A stretch of DNA of 64,000 bases, from positions 124,001-188,000 of the forward strand of contig NZ_NWUO01000002.1 in NCBI RefSeq assembly GCF_002895925.1, read 5' to 3'. Under the pieces are notes generated by a model that was given only the letters and a program-made list of their open reading frames with translations, did no database searches and had not been told where the DNA came from. The position numbers and the translations under genes are program-made. This DNA is from Mixta theicola (GTDB lineage: Bacteria; Pseudomonadota; Gammaproteobacteria; Enterobacterales; Enterobacteriaceae). Positions 18,562 through 27,144 of the stretch are shown here, piece by piece (position 1 is the first letter of the stretch; each line of letters opens with the position of its first letter).

Positions 18562-19299
18562 TTAACGCAGCAGCATATAAAGACGGAACAGATAAATAAC
18601 CAATATCGCCGAAACCAGGTTGCTCAATGCATTAAGCAAGACGGAGGCGACATTGGCCGGCAAGACGGTAAAGGAAGAGGCCAGCAGCAGTAAGGCCATT
18701 TTGGCCAGCAGCCAGACAATGACCGCTGGTGCAATCAGACGGATATGTGACCAGGCGAGACGAGAGCTGGCGCGCATAGCGGCAAAAATACCGGTTTTCT
18801 CGATAGCCATAACGATCGGCGCCAGAGAAAGCAGGATACCCAGAATAACGCCGGGAATAACCAGTACCATAAAGCCAAGCTGCACCACCAGCGTAATCAG
18901 AAAGGTCAACAGCAGCAAACGCGGCAGCAGAGGAGCGGAGGCGCCAATCGCACGCAGCGCGCTGGTTCGTTGACCTGCCGACACCAGTGGAATCAAACAG
19001 AGCATAGCGCCGAGCAGCAGCGTATTGCCTACCAGAGAGGCGAACGTGCCGGCTGCAGAAGCGCGTAACAGAACCTGCTGCTGTTCCGGCGACAGGTTTT
19101 GGATCACCTCGATTAACGAACTGGCGCCGCCATTATCACCTTCGCTCAGTATCGAGAGCTGATCGGAACCTGGCGTCAACACATGGCCGATTATCACCGT
19201 AATTAATGATGTCAGTAATGCTATCAGCACAATGGTGACCAGCTGATGGCGCAAAAAATTTCCCGTGTCACGGTATAGCGAGCCCGCCGTGATGGACAT
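18562..19299 (-). CDS. yciC: UPF0259 inner-membrane protein YciC
   Basis: YciC has 245 residues and belongs to the UPF0259 membrane protein family. Roughly six membrane segments are visible (for example [20 protein letters not shown] and [20 protein letters not shown]). The function is unknown. In E. coli it neighbours yciB and yciA as here. The ATG at 19299 gives [19 protein letters not shown], the family start, with AGGAG upstream. A longer frame reaches into the next gene and is not used. Confidence 0.92.
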   Translation of the reverse strand: MSITAGSLYRDTGNFLRHQLVTIVLIALLTSLITVIIGHVLTPGSDQLSILSEGDNGGASSLIEVIQNLSPEQQQVLLRASAAGTFASLVGNTLLLGAMLCLIPLVSAGQRTSALRAIGASAPLLPRLLLLTFLITLVVQLGFMVLVIPGVILGILLSLAPIVMAIEKTGIFAAMRASSRLAWSHIRLIAPAVIVWLLAKMALLLLASSFTVLPANVASVLLNALSNLVSAILVIYLFRLYMLLR

Positions 19300-19324
19300 G
19301 TACACTCCTTTGGTAATTACCGGT

Positions 19325-19744
19325 TTACAGATCCGGCGATTGTACATGGTCTGGCATGGGACTGGCATCCAGACTTACATAACTTTCAGTAAGCGGCGGA
19401 ATTGACGAAGAAAACAGCGGCGGCAGACCATATTTCGCTCGGGCGCGGTCGCAGGCCTCATTCCAGACGCCGTTTTCACCAGACATAGCAAATTCACGAC
19501 AGGGCGTCGGGCGGTTTTCGTAGATGCTGCAGGAGACGCACTGGCCAATCTCACCTTGTAAAGCCACACAGCGCGGCGCGCGGGCGTTGGTGCCACGCAT
19601 ATTGCGCTTCAGCAAATTAAGCGGCTCGGTAAGATCGGCGGGAACGCGTCCACCGGCATCATCAGCCTCAGCCCAGTAAAAGGAAACGCGGAAATGGGCG
19701 CAGCAGGCACCACAGGAAACACAGGGGTTAAAATTATCGCTCAT
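19325..19744 (-). CDS. YkgJ-family cysteine cluster protein
   Basis: The product is a 139-residue protein with an N-terminal metal-chelating Cys motif ([19 protein letters not shown]). Further Cys are in [20 protein letters not shown] and CREFAM. This is the zinc/iron-chelating YkgJ/UPF0153 domain, of unknown function. The ATG at 19744 begins MSDNFNPC. It lies 25 bases upstream of yciC on the same strand and may be cotranscribed. In E. coli this position is followed by ompW/yciEFG, which are absent here. Confidence 0.85.
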   Translation of the reverse strand: MSDNFNPCVSCGACCAHFRVSFYWAEADDAGGRVPADLTEPLNLLKRNMRGTNARAPRCVALQGEIGQCVSCSIYENRPTPCREFAMSGENGVWNEACDRARAKYGLPPLFSSSIPPLTESYVSLDASPMPDHVQSPDL

Positions 19745-20413
19745 TTGATCGCCCGCCCCTCCAGGGCATCGAACCAAAATCACACTGGAAGATCAGCAAA
19801 ATAATTCTTCGGATAATTTCCTGCAACGGAAATTTCACAGGTGTTACGTCTTTGTTTTTTAATCTAAATAAAGGTTGGCATTTTTAAGAAGGCTGGAACG
19901 GTTATTCTACTGATTTTTCAGCTTTTTTTGTAAAAACCTTTCCGATATTTTTTTCTGAATTATGAATGGGCAGGGGCCATCCCTTTTAATGACCCAGGAA
20001 GCGGTTAAGAAACGGGCCGCATTAGCGTTGGTTTCCGGTTATTGCCGCCCATCAGGCGGGCGGCTTTTATATGCGTGCGGGTACGGACGCGGGTTTTCAG
20101 CAAAAAAGATGCGGCCTGTAGTGGCCACGCTTAAAACAGCCTGGCTTCGCGTGATTACAGATATAACGCGCCAGTCCAAGAAACCGCTCGTAAGCTGGAC
20201 GTATCAAAAATCAGCGGTTATTGGCTGGAAACAGAGCGCAGAACCGGGGCACAGTAAAGGCGAGGCGCTCTGATTTCTGGCGGAGCGTTGTCCATGTTTC
20301 TTGTGAGCGGCTGCCTGATAATGTCGTATCACGAAGTTTTTTATGGCCGCAACCAGTTACAGCGCAGCCTAAATATATCGCTACCTGCCATAGCAGGGGG
20401 ACTGATTGTAGCG
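19745..20413. other. accessory spacer without a supported gene
   Basis: About 670 bases lacking a recognisable product on either strand. The AT-rich left part (19800-19960) is followed by short open frames with no family resemblance and a strong plus-strand hairpin terminator at 20044-20069. It marks the left edge of an accessory segment that replaces the ompW/yciEFG interval of E. coli. It may contain remnants of lost genes or a small RNA. Confidence 0.5.
20044..20069 (+). terminator. orphan rho-independent terminator
   Basis: GCCGCCC (20044-20050) and GGGCGGC (20058-20064) form a seven-pair GC stem followed by TTTTAT. No annotated gene precedes it on the plus strand, so it may end a small RNA or a lost gene. 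Confidence 0.6.
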
Positions 20414-20728
20414 CTACTGCTGCGCCAGCTCTTTCAGATACGAGGATAGCCAGGTGAGGAAAACGGTTAGCGTTGGTGGAAAACGTAATGAGAATCCGGG
20501 TAAGCTGAATAGCGCGTCAAATGCTACTGATGCTGAAGCGTTTTCAGGATGCTCTTTTAGAAATTTGTCTATATCCGCGATAATATAATCAAGATATTCA
20601 TCCCGTCCCACTGAATTTATATACGTTGAAACCATTTCAGGGTAGGAAAAGCCAAAAGAATCTGAGGAAGTCGGTCCCCATATGATGTCGAAAAACTCCC
20701 TCATTGATGGATAATTTTCATTACTCAT
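20414..20728 (-). CDS. probable immunity protein for an RNase A-like polymorphic toxin
   Basis: This is a 104-residue acidic protein starting MSNENYPSMREFFDIIWGPT and containing YINSVGRDEYLDYIIADIDK. The composition and helical pattern resemble immunity proteins of contact-dependent inhibition systems. It starts directly after the ancestral stop codon of the toxin remnant (TAA at 20729-20731, ATG at 20726-20728), with GGAGG six bases upstream. That is the classic toxin-immunity junction. Function is inferred mainly from this position. The frame is intact although the toxin is broken. Confidence 0.65.
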   Translation of the reverse strand: MSNENYPSMREFFDIIWGPTSSDSFGFSYPEMVSTYINSVGRDEYLDYIIADIDKFLKEHPENASASVAFDALFSLPGFSLRFPPTLTVFLTWLSSYLKELAQQ

Positions 20729-21277
20729 TTACGCCTCCGGGTATGCAGTCAGAATAAAATAAGGTTTTCCGCCATTGTACTGACGAATCAGTACAATTTT
20801 AATGCGGTTAGCGTTATGTACGATTGTTGATCCTGGCTTAACGGCTATTCCGACATTACATTAGCGGAATAAACAATCGTGAGGGCACGGGTCCTGGGAC
20901 CTAATGACGCCTCTGACCAATGTTTGATCGCCAATCGATTGTTTTTTAACGCAGCCGTTATTACCGTTTCGGCAATGTCAAGAGAATAAAATGACCCTGC
21001 GGGGCCGGGGTTTAATGTCCCTGAACGGATGCTTTTCTCAATGCGCTGAAACAATTCTTTCGAGGTTTTCCCCACATGCTTTGCGATAGTGTCCACCTCT
21101 TGGGAGCCCCTTAATCGCCTCATGCTCAATCAGCCGGATACCACCCATACGCACCCGTGCGATCCGAGCAGCGCCGACGGCCATTGTCGGGGCAAAGGGC
21201 ACCGCAACCTCAACGGTCAGCCCGATTTTCCATGCGGTAGCTGAAATCGGAACGGAATGTACAAAAAATACGCACCT
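20729..21277 (-). pseudogene. RNase A-like (CdiA-CT type) toxin C-terminus, frameshifted remnant
   Basis: Three consecutive minus-strand frames together spell a bacterial RNase A-like toxin domain. The first frame reads ...RLIEHEAIKGLPRGGH. The second, 20845-21129, reads TIAKHVGKTSKELFQRIEK and ends in VYSANVMSE. The third reads GIAVKPGSTIVHNANRIKI and then FILTAYPEA before TAA. The first break, near the CAC codon, fits a loss of two bases in GGACAC(AC)TATC. The second fits a five-base tandem duplication, AATGTAATGT. The expected catalytic His and Arg (11 residues apart) and the Thr-x-Tyr (TAY) are all present but in different frames. An in-frame stop lies at 21278-21280. No CdiA or Rhs body remains. 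Confidence 0.75.
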
Positions 21278-21480
21278 TTATCCTCGTGCGCGTTTGGACG
21301 ATCGGGAAAACCTGCTGTTCGTTATACGGCTTATTTTTGCGCGTTTTGGGTAAAATCAGCCTGTTTTTACTCGAACATCTAAGCGAGAATAGCTGGAATG
21401 ATTTTTAGCGTAAGGAAAACGGGAGCATGCGGAGCTGACAGCCCGTATACGCTATTTTTGCTTACCGGCGACTGATAATT

Positions 21481-22359
21481 ATGCTCTTAACCCGTTATGA
21501 GGTAATTCCATTGGACCCAACATTTTTTATCTCCCGTCGAATCGGCGATTTTCTGATTACAGCTGTGAGTGACGGAAATATGGCAGCCAGTATCGATTTA
21601 TTGTCGGGAATTAGCACATCTGCAGCAGAGGCAATTCAGCATAATGCCGGAATTGAAGAACCCGGTAATATTCATATCAACTGTTACCTGATACGCGGCC
21701 GGGAACGCACCATTCTGGTAGATGCCGGAACCGGAGGCCTGAACAATGCAGGAGGGATGCTCAGGAAAAATCTGCATGAAACCGGCGTTTCTCCTGATGA
21801 CGTCGATATTATTTTACTGACGCACTGTCACCCGGACCATATCGGTGGCCTGTTGGATGCAGATGGGCTCCCGGTGTATAAAAATGCTGAACTTTATCTG
21901 CATCCTCTTGAGGCCAAATACTGGCTGGATGATGAGAGACTAAATGAAGCCAGCGAAAGGGGGCAGCGTAATTTTTTATTGGCCCGCCGAACCTTTGAAG
22001 CATATGCACAAAATCTACGTCTTCTCGCCGGGAAAGAGATCGTTAGTGGTATTAGCCCGGTATGGCTGCCAGGTCATACGCCGGGTCATACCGGGTTTCG
22101 CATCAATTCGGGGGAAAGCGCCCTGCTAATATGGGGAGATATTGTCCATTTTCCACATATACAGTCAGCGCATCCGACGGCTTCCATTGTATTTGATTAT
22201 GATCCTGGTTTGGCTGAGGATACCCGACAGAAAATCCTGGCACAGGCCGCCAGAGAAAAGCTTCTTATTGCCGGTATGCACCTTGGAATCCAGGGATTTG
22301 CTTACGTTCACTCTTCTGAGGAAGGTTATAATATTCAGTATATTGAAGGGGAGAGCTGA
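21481..22359 (+). CDS. metallo-beta-lactamase-fold hydrolase
   Basis: This is a 292-residue MBL-fold enzyme. Metal ligands are HCHPDH at residues 115-120, His199 (or His203) in LPGHTPGHTG, Asp220 in IWGDIVH, and a C-terminal His in AGMHLGIQGF. The arrangement resembles the lactonase and related hydrolase branch, which includes N-acyl-homoserine lactonases, but the substrate cannot be set from sequence alone. The ATG at 21481 lacks a strong ribosome site, so a later start is possible. It stands alone between the toxin remnant and the convergent GH127 gene. Confidence 0.8.
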   Translation: MLLTRYEVIPLDPTFFISRRIGDFLITAVSDGNMAASIDLLSGISTSAAEAIQHNAGIEEPGNIHINCYLIRGRERTILVDAGTGGLNNAGGMLRKNLHETGVSPDDVDIILLTHCHPDHIGGLLDADGLPVYKNAELYLHPLEAKYWLDDERLNEASERGQRNFLLARRTFEAYAQNLRLLAGKEIVSGISPVWLPGHTPGHTGFRINSGESALLIWGDIVHFPHIQSAHPTASIVFDYDPGLAEDTRQKILAQAAREKLLIAGMHLGIQGFAYVHSSEEGYNIQYIEGES

Positions 22360-22499
22360 GCCTGAGGCTGAGAAGCGTTTTGTAGCGGGCATTGATAAAT
22401 TTACAGCACTTGCAACATGCGATGACCCGCTGATAGCTAAATACTGAAAACTATCAGCGCGGTGCATGCAGAGCCCGGCGTGCATCATCAGTATGCAGT

Positions 22500-22524
22500 C
22501 AGGCAGCGCTTTCCGCGCTGCCTG
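22500..22524. terminator. hairpin at the 3' end of the GH127 operon
   Basis: Ten-base arms CAGGCAGCGC (22500-22509) and GCGCTGCCTG (22515-22524) form a perfect stem just past the GH127 stop. There is no T-run on either side, so termination is assumed rather than shown. Confidence 0.5.
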
Positions 22525-22530
22525 CTGGTA

Positions 22531-24489
22531 TTAGCGGGCTTCATCCACCCAGATACGCATTTCCCCTTCACCACGGTTTGCCCAGCTGAACCAGGGAATA
22601 AAAGTCAACCGCTTTGGCTGACGGACAACCGGGGCGCTGTCGTAATGCCACAGCGGTTTTTGCTCAGGCGTCTCCATGCTGCGTCGATAACCTTCCGCCT
22701 GGATCAGAACCTTATGCGCGAAGATGCCTGTGCCTGCGATGGTGGTGAATGTGCTGGCCACCGGCAGCGTCAGGTTATGCAGCGATTTGCCGTTATCCGC
22801 CTCCTCAAGGCAATAAACCAGCGGTCCGCGCTGGAGGGCCACTTTCCCGGCCTGCTGACGAACTAACGGATTGCCATACAGGCGGCGTACCGGCATCGGC
22901 AGGGTTAAAATTAGCGAGTCGCCTTCATGCCAGCTGCGTTTCAGATAGAAATAACCTTTATCGATACTGCCCGACACCGCTTCGCCGTTCAGCATCACCT
23001 GCGGATCATCGCACCAGTCAGGCAAACGCAGGGCGAGGGTATGTTCCACCGGTACGGGCGAGGTAATGTCAATTTTGACCTGTTCCTGCCACGGAAAATT
23101 ACCGCTGATGCGTAGCTGCAATTGCTGTTCACCGACCGGAATCGCGGCGCTATTCCCGACATACAGATTAATGAACAGCGCGTCGGGGCGGACGGTGTAG
23201 ATGTAATGTCCTAACGATGTCAGTAACCGCGCGATGTTCGGCGGGCAGCAGGCACAGCCGAACCAGCGCTGACGTACCGGTTTGACATGATCATAAATAT
23301 GGTTGAATTTTAGCGATTCAGGATGGACTTCCAGTGGATTCACATAGAAGAAGTGTTTGCCATCCAGCGCCATGCCGCCCAGCACCGTGTTATAGAGCGC
23401 GCGTTCCATCACATCGGCATATTGACTGTCAGCCTCCATCTCCAGCATACGGCGCGCAAACATCATCAGACCAATCGAGGCGCAGCTTTCCGCATACACC
23501 GTGTCATTGGGCAGATCGTAATCGCTGCTGAATGCCTCGCCGCTACTCTGAGAGCCAATGCCGCCGGTGATATAAAGCTGACGCTGCGCCATGTTCTGCC
23601 ACAGCCGCAGGCAATCCTGGCGTTTGCTTTCGTCGTTGCTCAGACGCGCCAGGTGCGCCATGCCGGTCATCAGATAGACGAAACGTACCGCATGGCCGAT
23701 GGCGGTTTGCTGCGCGGCAAGCGGCTGATGTGCCTGGCTGTAAGCCTTATCTTTGATCATCCATGCCGGGCCAGCGCTATTCCAGTAAGACGTTCCGTGG
23801 CGTTTTTCATATTCGATGTCGTAAAAATGAGGTTGCGTGCCACGGGCTTCGATAAAGTACTTTACCAGCGTCAGGTAGCGTGGCTGCTGCGTCACTTCAT
23901 ACAGCCGCATTAACGCCAGTTCGATCTCCGGATGGCCCGGATAGCCGTGCAGCTGGCCTTCAGAAGGGCCAAAAACCGTATCGATATGGTCTGCCAGTTT
24001 GCATACCACATCTAATAGCTGACGTTTGCCGGTGCCCTGGAAGTAAGCCACACCCGCCTCAATTAAATGCCCGGCGCAGTAAAGCTCATGGCATTCCGCC
24101 AGGTTGGTCCAGCGTTCTTCGGGTGCTTTGACGGTGAAATAAGTGTTGAGGTAACCATCTTCATGCTGGGCGGCCGCAACCAGTGCAATCACCTCATCGG
24201 CGGTTTTTTCCAGTTCGGCATTGGGCTGCTGACATAATGACCAGGCGACGGCCTCCAGCCATTTCGCCACGTCGCTATCCTGAAATACCATGCCGTAAAA
24301 CTCGCCTTCTTCCTGACCGGCCGCAATGCGGAAGTTGCTGATGGCATGGCTGGGTTCAGCCTCAGGGATGCGGTCATTCAGGGCTTCCCATTGATAGGGG
24401 ATCACCACATCACGCACCAGTTGCTGATATTGCCCAAGAAAGGGATCGCTGATTTTCAGGTTATGCAGATCGGGTTCCATAATGGACAT
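22531..24489 (-). CDS. GH127 beta-L-arabinofuranosidase
   Basis: This 652-residue enzyme belongs to glycoside hydrolase family 127 (HypBA1 type), which removes beta-L-arabinofuranose residues from plant glycoproteins and arabinan-type glycans. Family features include the (alpha/alpha)-barrel region AECHELYCAGHLIEAGVAYF, ITGGIGSQSSGEAFSSDYDL and WFGCACCPPNIARLL. The last holds the zinc-binding and nucleophilic Cys residues of the family. No signal peptide is visible, so hydrolysis is probably cytoplasmic after uptake. Two adjacent ATGs exist; 24489 has the better spacing (six bases) from AGGAG. It lies 10 bases after the GPH transporter gene and is likely cotranscribed. Confidence 0.88.
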   Translation of the reverse strand: MSIMEPDLHNLKISDPFLGQYQQLVRDVVIPYQWEALNDRIPEAEPSHAISNFRIAAGQEEGEFYGMVFQDSDVAKWLEAVAWSLCQQPNAELEKTADEVIALVAAAQHEDGYLNTYFTVKAPEERWTNLAECHELYCAGHLIEAGVAYFQGTGKRQLLDVVCKLADHIDTVFGPSEGQLHGYPGHPEIELALMRLYEVTQQPRYLTLVKYFIEARGTQPHFYDIEYEKRHGTSYWNSAGPAWMIKDKAYSQAHQPLAAQQTAIGHAVRFVYLMTGMAHLARLSNDESKRQDCLRLWQNMAQRQLYITGGIGSQSSGEAFSSDYDLPNDTVYAESCASIGLMMFARRMLEMEADSQYADVMERALYNTVLGGMALDGKHFFYVNPLEVHPESLKFNHIYDHVKPVRQRWFGCACCPPNIARLLTSLGHYIYTVRPDALFINLYVGNSAAIPVGEQQLQLRISGNFPWQEQVKIDITSPVPVEHTLALRLPDWCDDPQVMLNGEAVSGSIDKGYFYLKRSWHEGDSLILTLPMPVRRLYGNPLVRQQAGKVALQRGPLVYCLEEADNGKSLHNLTLPVASTFTTIAGTGIFAHKVLIQAEGYRRSMETPEQKPLWHYDSAPVVRQPKRLTFIPWFSWANRGEGEMRIWVDEAR

Positions 24490-24499
24490 CATATTCTCC

Positions 24500-25900
24500 T
24501 CAGGACTGAACTTGACGCTGACGCAGGTCAGTCGCAATGCTCGCCATCATTGGGTTATTGAGTTTGCAGTAGCGAAGTGACACGGCCAGCAGCAGATGAA
24601 AAAGGGCAGGCAACAGGCTTTCCATGGCGCTGATCCCCTGTAATGAAGCCGCCGTCTGATGAGCGGTGCCGGGCTGATAGGCGACGAAAATAAACACCAG
24701 GCTGATGATGCCTGCGCTGGAGGCCCATGCCAGTTTGATAAAAAACAGGTTAAAGGCGAAGTTCATCCCGGATGAGCGCACCCCCGTCTTCCACTCGCCA
24801 TAGTCATCGGCAAACGCCATCAGCGAGAAATGCAGCGGTAGGGTAAAACCGAGAATCACGCCATTGGTCAGGATCACCACCAGCCACAGAACCTGCCAGG
24901 TCGGGCCGCTGGGTAAAAACCACATCGCCACGGCCAACGCGGCCAGCACGATATTGGTGTGGAAGTATAATTTGACCGCGTCAAAACGGCGCGAAAGCAG
25001 ATTTACCACTACTGCGCCGAGTATTGAGGCGAAAGTCACCATGGTAAAAAACAACGACATATAAACCGTGCTGCCGTGGAGAACGTAGGTGATGAAGTAC
25101 ATGTAGCCTCCACCACGGATATTGAAGACGTTGATCAGCAGAAAAGACATTACCAGCATCAACAGCAGCTGATCGTTGTTACGCAATCCAGCCAGATGCT
25201 CGCGCAGGGTAAATTTTCCCATCAAGGCGAGCGGCACACGTTCACGTACCCAGAAAAAGCAGCACAGGAACATGGCGACAGCGAGGGCGCAGAGCACGCC
25301 CACGCCCAGCTGATAGCCCCGCGCGGTATCGCCCTGGCCCAGGGTCGCTACCAGCCACGGCAGCCCAACCGAAACCAAAAAACCCGCACCCCCGCAGAGT
25401 ACAAATCGCCATGACTGGCATGACATGACTTCGTGGTGCCGGGTGGTCATGGTGTTGATCAACGCGCAGTAGGGAACGTTGATGGCGGTATAGCTCACGG
25501 AAAGCAGCAGGTAGGTGCCAAACGCCCAGGCAATTTTAATCCCCAGCGTGGCTTGCGGAACGGTGAAGGTGAGTACACCAATGATGCCGATCGGCAATGC
25601 CACCCATAGCTGCCAGGGGCGAAATCGTCCCCAGCGGCTTTGAGTGCGGTCGGCAATCACTCCCATTATCGGATCGGAGACGGCGTCGAATACGCGCAGC
25701 GCGATAAATAACGTGCCCACTATCGCCGGAGTGAGGCCAAATACATCGGTATAAAAGAACGTCAGAAAATTCATGATCAGACAGGTAATAACCGTCCCGC
25801 CCGCATCACCCAGACCATAACCTATTTTTTCGCGTATTGATAAACGATCGTCCATTGCACGCTGAGCAATTTCTGTTTGGTGAATCGGTGTGGAGGTCAT
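24500..25900 (-). CDS. GPH-family (MelB/YicJ-type) sugar symporter
   Basis: The product is a 466-residue transporter of the glycoside-pentoside-hexuronide:cation symporter family. The N-terminal signature [15 protein letters not shown], the motif [20 protein letters not shown] with conserved Asp residues, and [12 protein letters not shown] are all present. Twelve membrane helices are expected. It probably imports the arabinosides hydrolysed by the adjoining GH127 enzyme. GAGGAG precedes the ATG. The divergent AraC-type regulator 225 bases away presumably controls it. Confidence 0.9.
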   Translation of the reverse strand: MTSTPIHQTEIAQRAMDDRLSIREKIGYGLGDAGGTVITCLIMNFLTFFYTDVFGLTPAIVGTLFIALRVFDAVSDPIMGVIADRTQSRWGRFRPWQLWVALPIGIIGVLTFTVPQATLGIKIAWAFGTYLLLSVSYTAINVPYCALINTMTTRHHEVMSCQSWRFVLCGGAGFLVSVGLPWLVATLGQGDTARGYQLGVGVLCALAVAMFLCCFFWVRERVPLALMGKFTLREHLAGLRNNDQLLLMLVMSFLLINVFNIRGGGYMYFITYVLHGSTVYMSLFFTMVTFASILGAVVVNLLSRRFDAVKLYFHTNIVLAALAVAMWFLPSGPTWQVLWLVVILTNGVILGFTLPLHFSLMAFADDYGEWKTGVRSSGMNFAFNLFFIKLAWASSAGIISLVFIFVAYQPGTAHQTAASLQGISAMESLLPALFHLLLAVSLRYCKLNNPMMASIATDLRQRQVQS

Positions 25901-26033
25901 TGATTAACTCCTCATAAATCTGAATTTTTTATAATGTTTTGTAGAGTACATCTTTAATTCTGCCGCAAAACCTGGCCGCAACAAGAGGAGGGAAAGGTAT
26001 AAAAAGGTAACGATTCCGACTATATGATTAAAG

Positions 26034-26049
26034 TGTGATGTTGATCTGG
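26034..26049. promoter_or_regulatory. possible CRP half-site in the transporter-regulator spacer
   Basis: TGTGA-TGTTGA-TCTGG matches only the left half of the CRP consensus well. It lies between the divergent GPH transporter and AraC-type genes. Catabolite control would be normal for such a sugar operon, but the site is weak. The rest of this 224-base spacer is AT-rich and carries both promoters. Confidence 0.3.
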
Positions 26050-26124
26050 AAGAGGGATAAAAATATATGATAATCAAGAGGTAATATAAACAAAAAGCCT
26101 TATATGCGCGGGGAGTACATATAA

Positions 26125-26943
26125 ATGCTCGAATTATCCATAGCGCTTCCGATCAGAGTTCAGAACGGCGGCCTGTTCATTTCCCGGGGCTGCGGGAGGC
26201 ATAAGGAGCGTACCCTGAATTCATGGGAAATAATCTTTGTGGAAAAAGGGACGCTAAGCATCCAGGAAGAGGAGAGCGTATTTGAGGTGAACGCAGGGGA
26301 AAGTTTGTTGTTATGGCCTTTTCGTCGGCATGTCGGCATGCGGGATTTTCCTGCCGACCTGCGTTTTTACTGGCTGCATTTTGAGCTGCAGGATAATGTG
26401 TCCGCCAGTGAATGGGTAAAGCATCTCTCGTTGCCACAACACAGCAAATCCAACGATCCTCAGTACATTATTTCCCTGTTCCGGCAGTTTCTGAACGAGC
26501 AGGAACGGCTACAACGCAGCCCGGCGCTGGAAATTATTCTGTTGCTGATTTTGCAACAAATAGCATCCAGTGCATTGCCGGAAAGTGACAGAGAGAGTTC
26601 GGGCGTGGCGCTGGCGTATAAAGCGCAGCATCTGATCCATACGCAGTTTCATCTGCCATTATCAACCTCATCGCTGGCGAGAGAGCTTAACTGCAACGCG
26701 GATTATCTGGGAAGGATTTACCGCAGCGCATTCCATTTAACGGTGACTGAAGCCATCCACCGTCAGCGCATTCGGGCAGCAGAGAAAATGCTAGTTAACG
26801 AATCGCTGTCGCTGAAGGAGGTGGCTGAACGCTGTGGATTCAATGATGTGGGCTATTTTCGCCAGATATTTCGTAAACATACCTCAATCACACCCGTAGC
26901 CTGGAAACGACGTTATTGTAAGGAACATATCAATTCCGATTGA
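26125..26943 (+). CDS. AraC/XylS-family transcriptional regulator
   Basis: This is a 272-residue regulator. An N-terminal cupin-like sensor domain (residues 1-150) is followed by a C-terminal double helix-turn-helix domain with STSSLARELNCNADYLGRIY and LKEVAERCGFNDVGYFRQIF. It is transcribed divergently from the GPH/GH127 operon, so it is the likely sugar-responsive activator. The ATG is preceded by GGGGAG. The inducer is unknown, though an arabinose-containing glycoside is a reasonable guess. Confidence 0.9.
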   Translation: MLELSIALPIRVQNGGLFISRGCGRHKERTLNSWEIIFVEKGTLSIQEEESVFEVNAGESLLLWPFRRHVGMRDFPADLRFYWLHFELQDNVSASEWVKHLSLPQHSKSNDPQYIISLFRQFLNEQERLQRSPALEIILLLILQQIASSALPESDRESSGVALAYKAQHLIHTQFHLPLSTSSLARELNCNADYLGRIYRSAFHLTVTEAIHRQRIRAAEKMLVNESLSLKEVAERCGFNDVGYFRQIFRKHTSITPVAWKRRYCKEHINSD

Positions 26944-27017
26944 GGTTGTGGTTAAAATCATCAGGTTAGCCATCTCATCAAGCTTCCGCTGCGCCGGTTG
27001 CCTGTGCGGATAAAGGT

Positions 27018-27064
27018 CCAGAAATCGCTCTTGCGGAGCTGGCGAGGCAGATTTCTGGTTTTGT
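27018..27064 (+). terminator. terminator-like structure after the AraC-type gene
   Basis: CCAGAAATC (27018-27026) pairs with GATTTCTGG (27050-27058), enclosing a small GCTC/GAGC hairpin, and TTTTGTT follows on the plus strand. Confidence 0.55.
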
Positions 27065-27111
27065 TAAGGCCGCCGCTCCCATCGGTTCCGGGCAGGGAAA
27101 AGGCGAGGAAA

Positions 27112-27136
27112 GGCGCCTTACCGAAGGCAAGGCGCC
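27112..27136 (-). terminator. trp operon terminator
   Basis: GGCGCCTT (27112-27119) and AAGGCGCC (27129-27136) form an eight-pair stem ten bases after the trpA stop. On the minus strand only TTTCC follows, so termination may also rely on Rho. Confidence 0.6.
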
Positions 27137-27144
27137 GGGAGGAA

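Noticed and set aside
19962-20273. Open frame of 103 codons on the plus strand
   Set aside because: No recognisable domain and poor codon pattern. It also crosses a strong terminator hairpin at 20044-20069.
20221-20457. Open frame of 78 codons overlapping the immunity-type gene
   Set aside because: No family resemblance, and it runs into the better-supported minus-strand gene.
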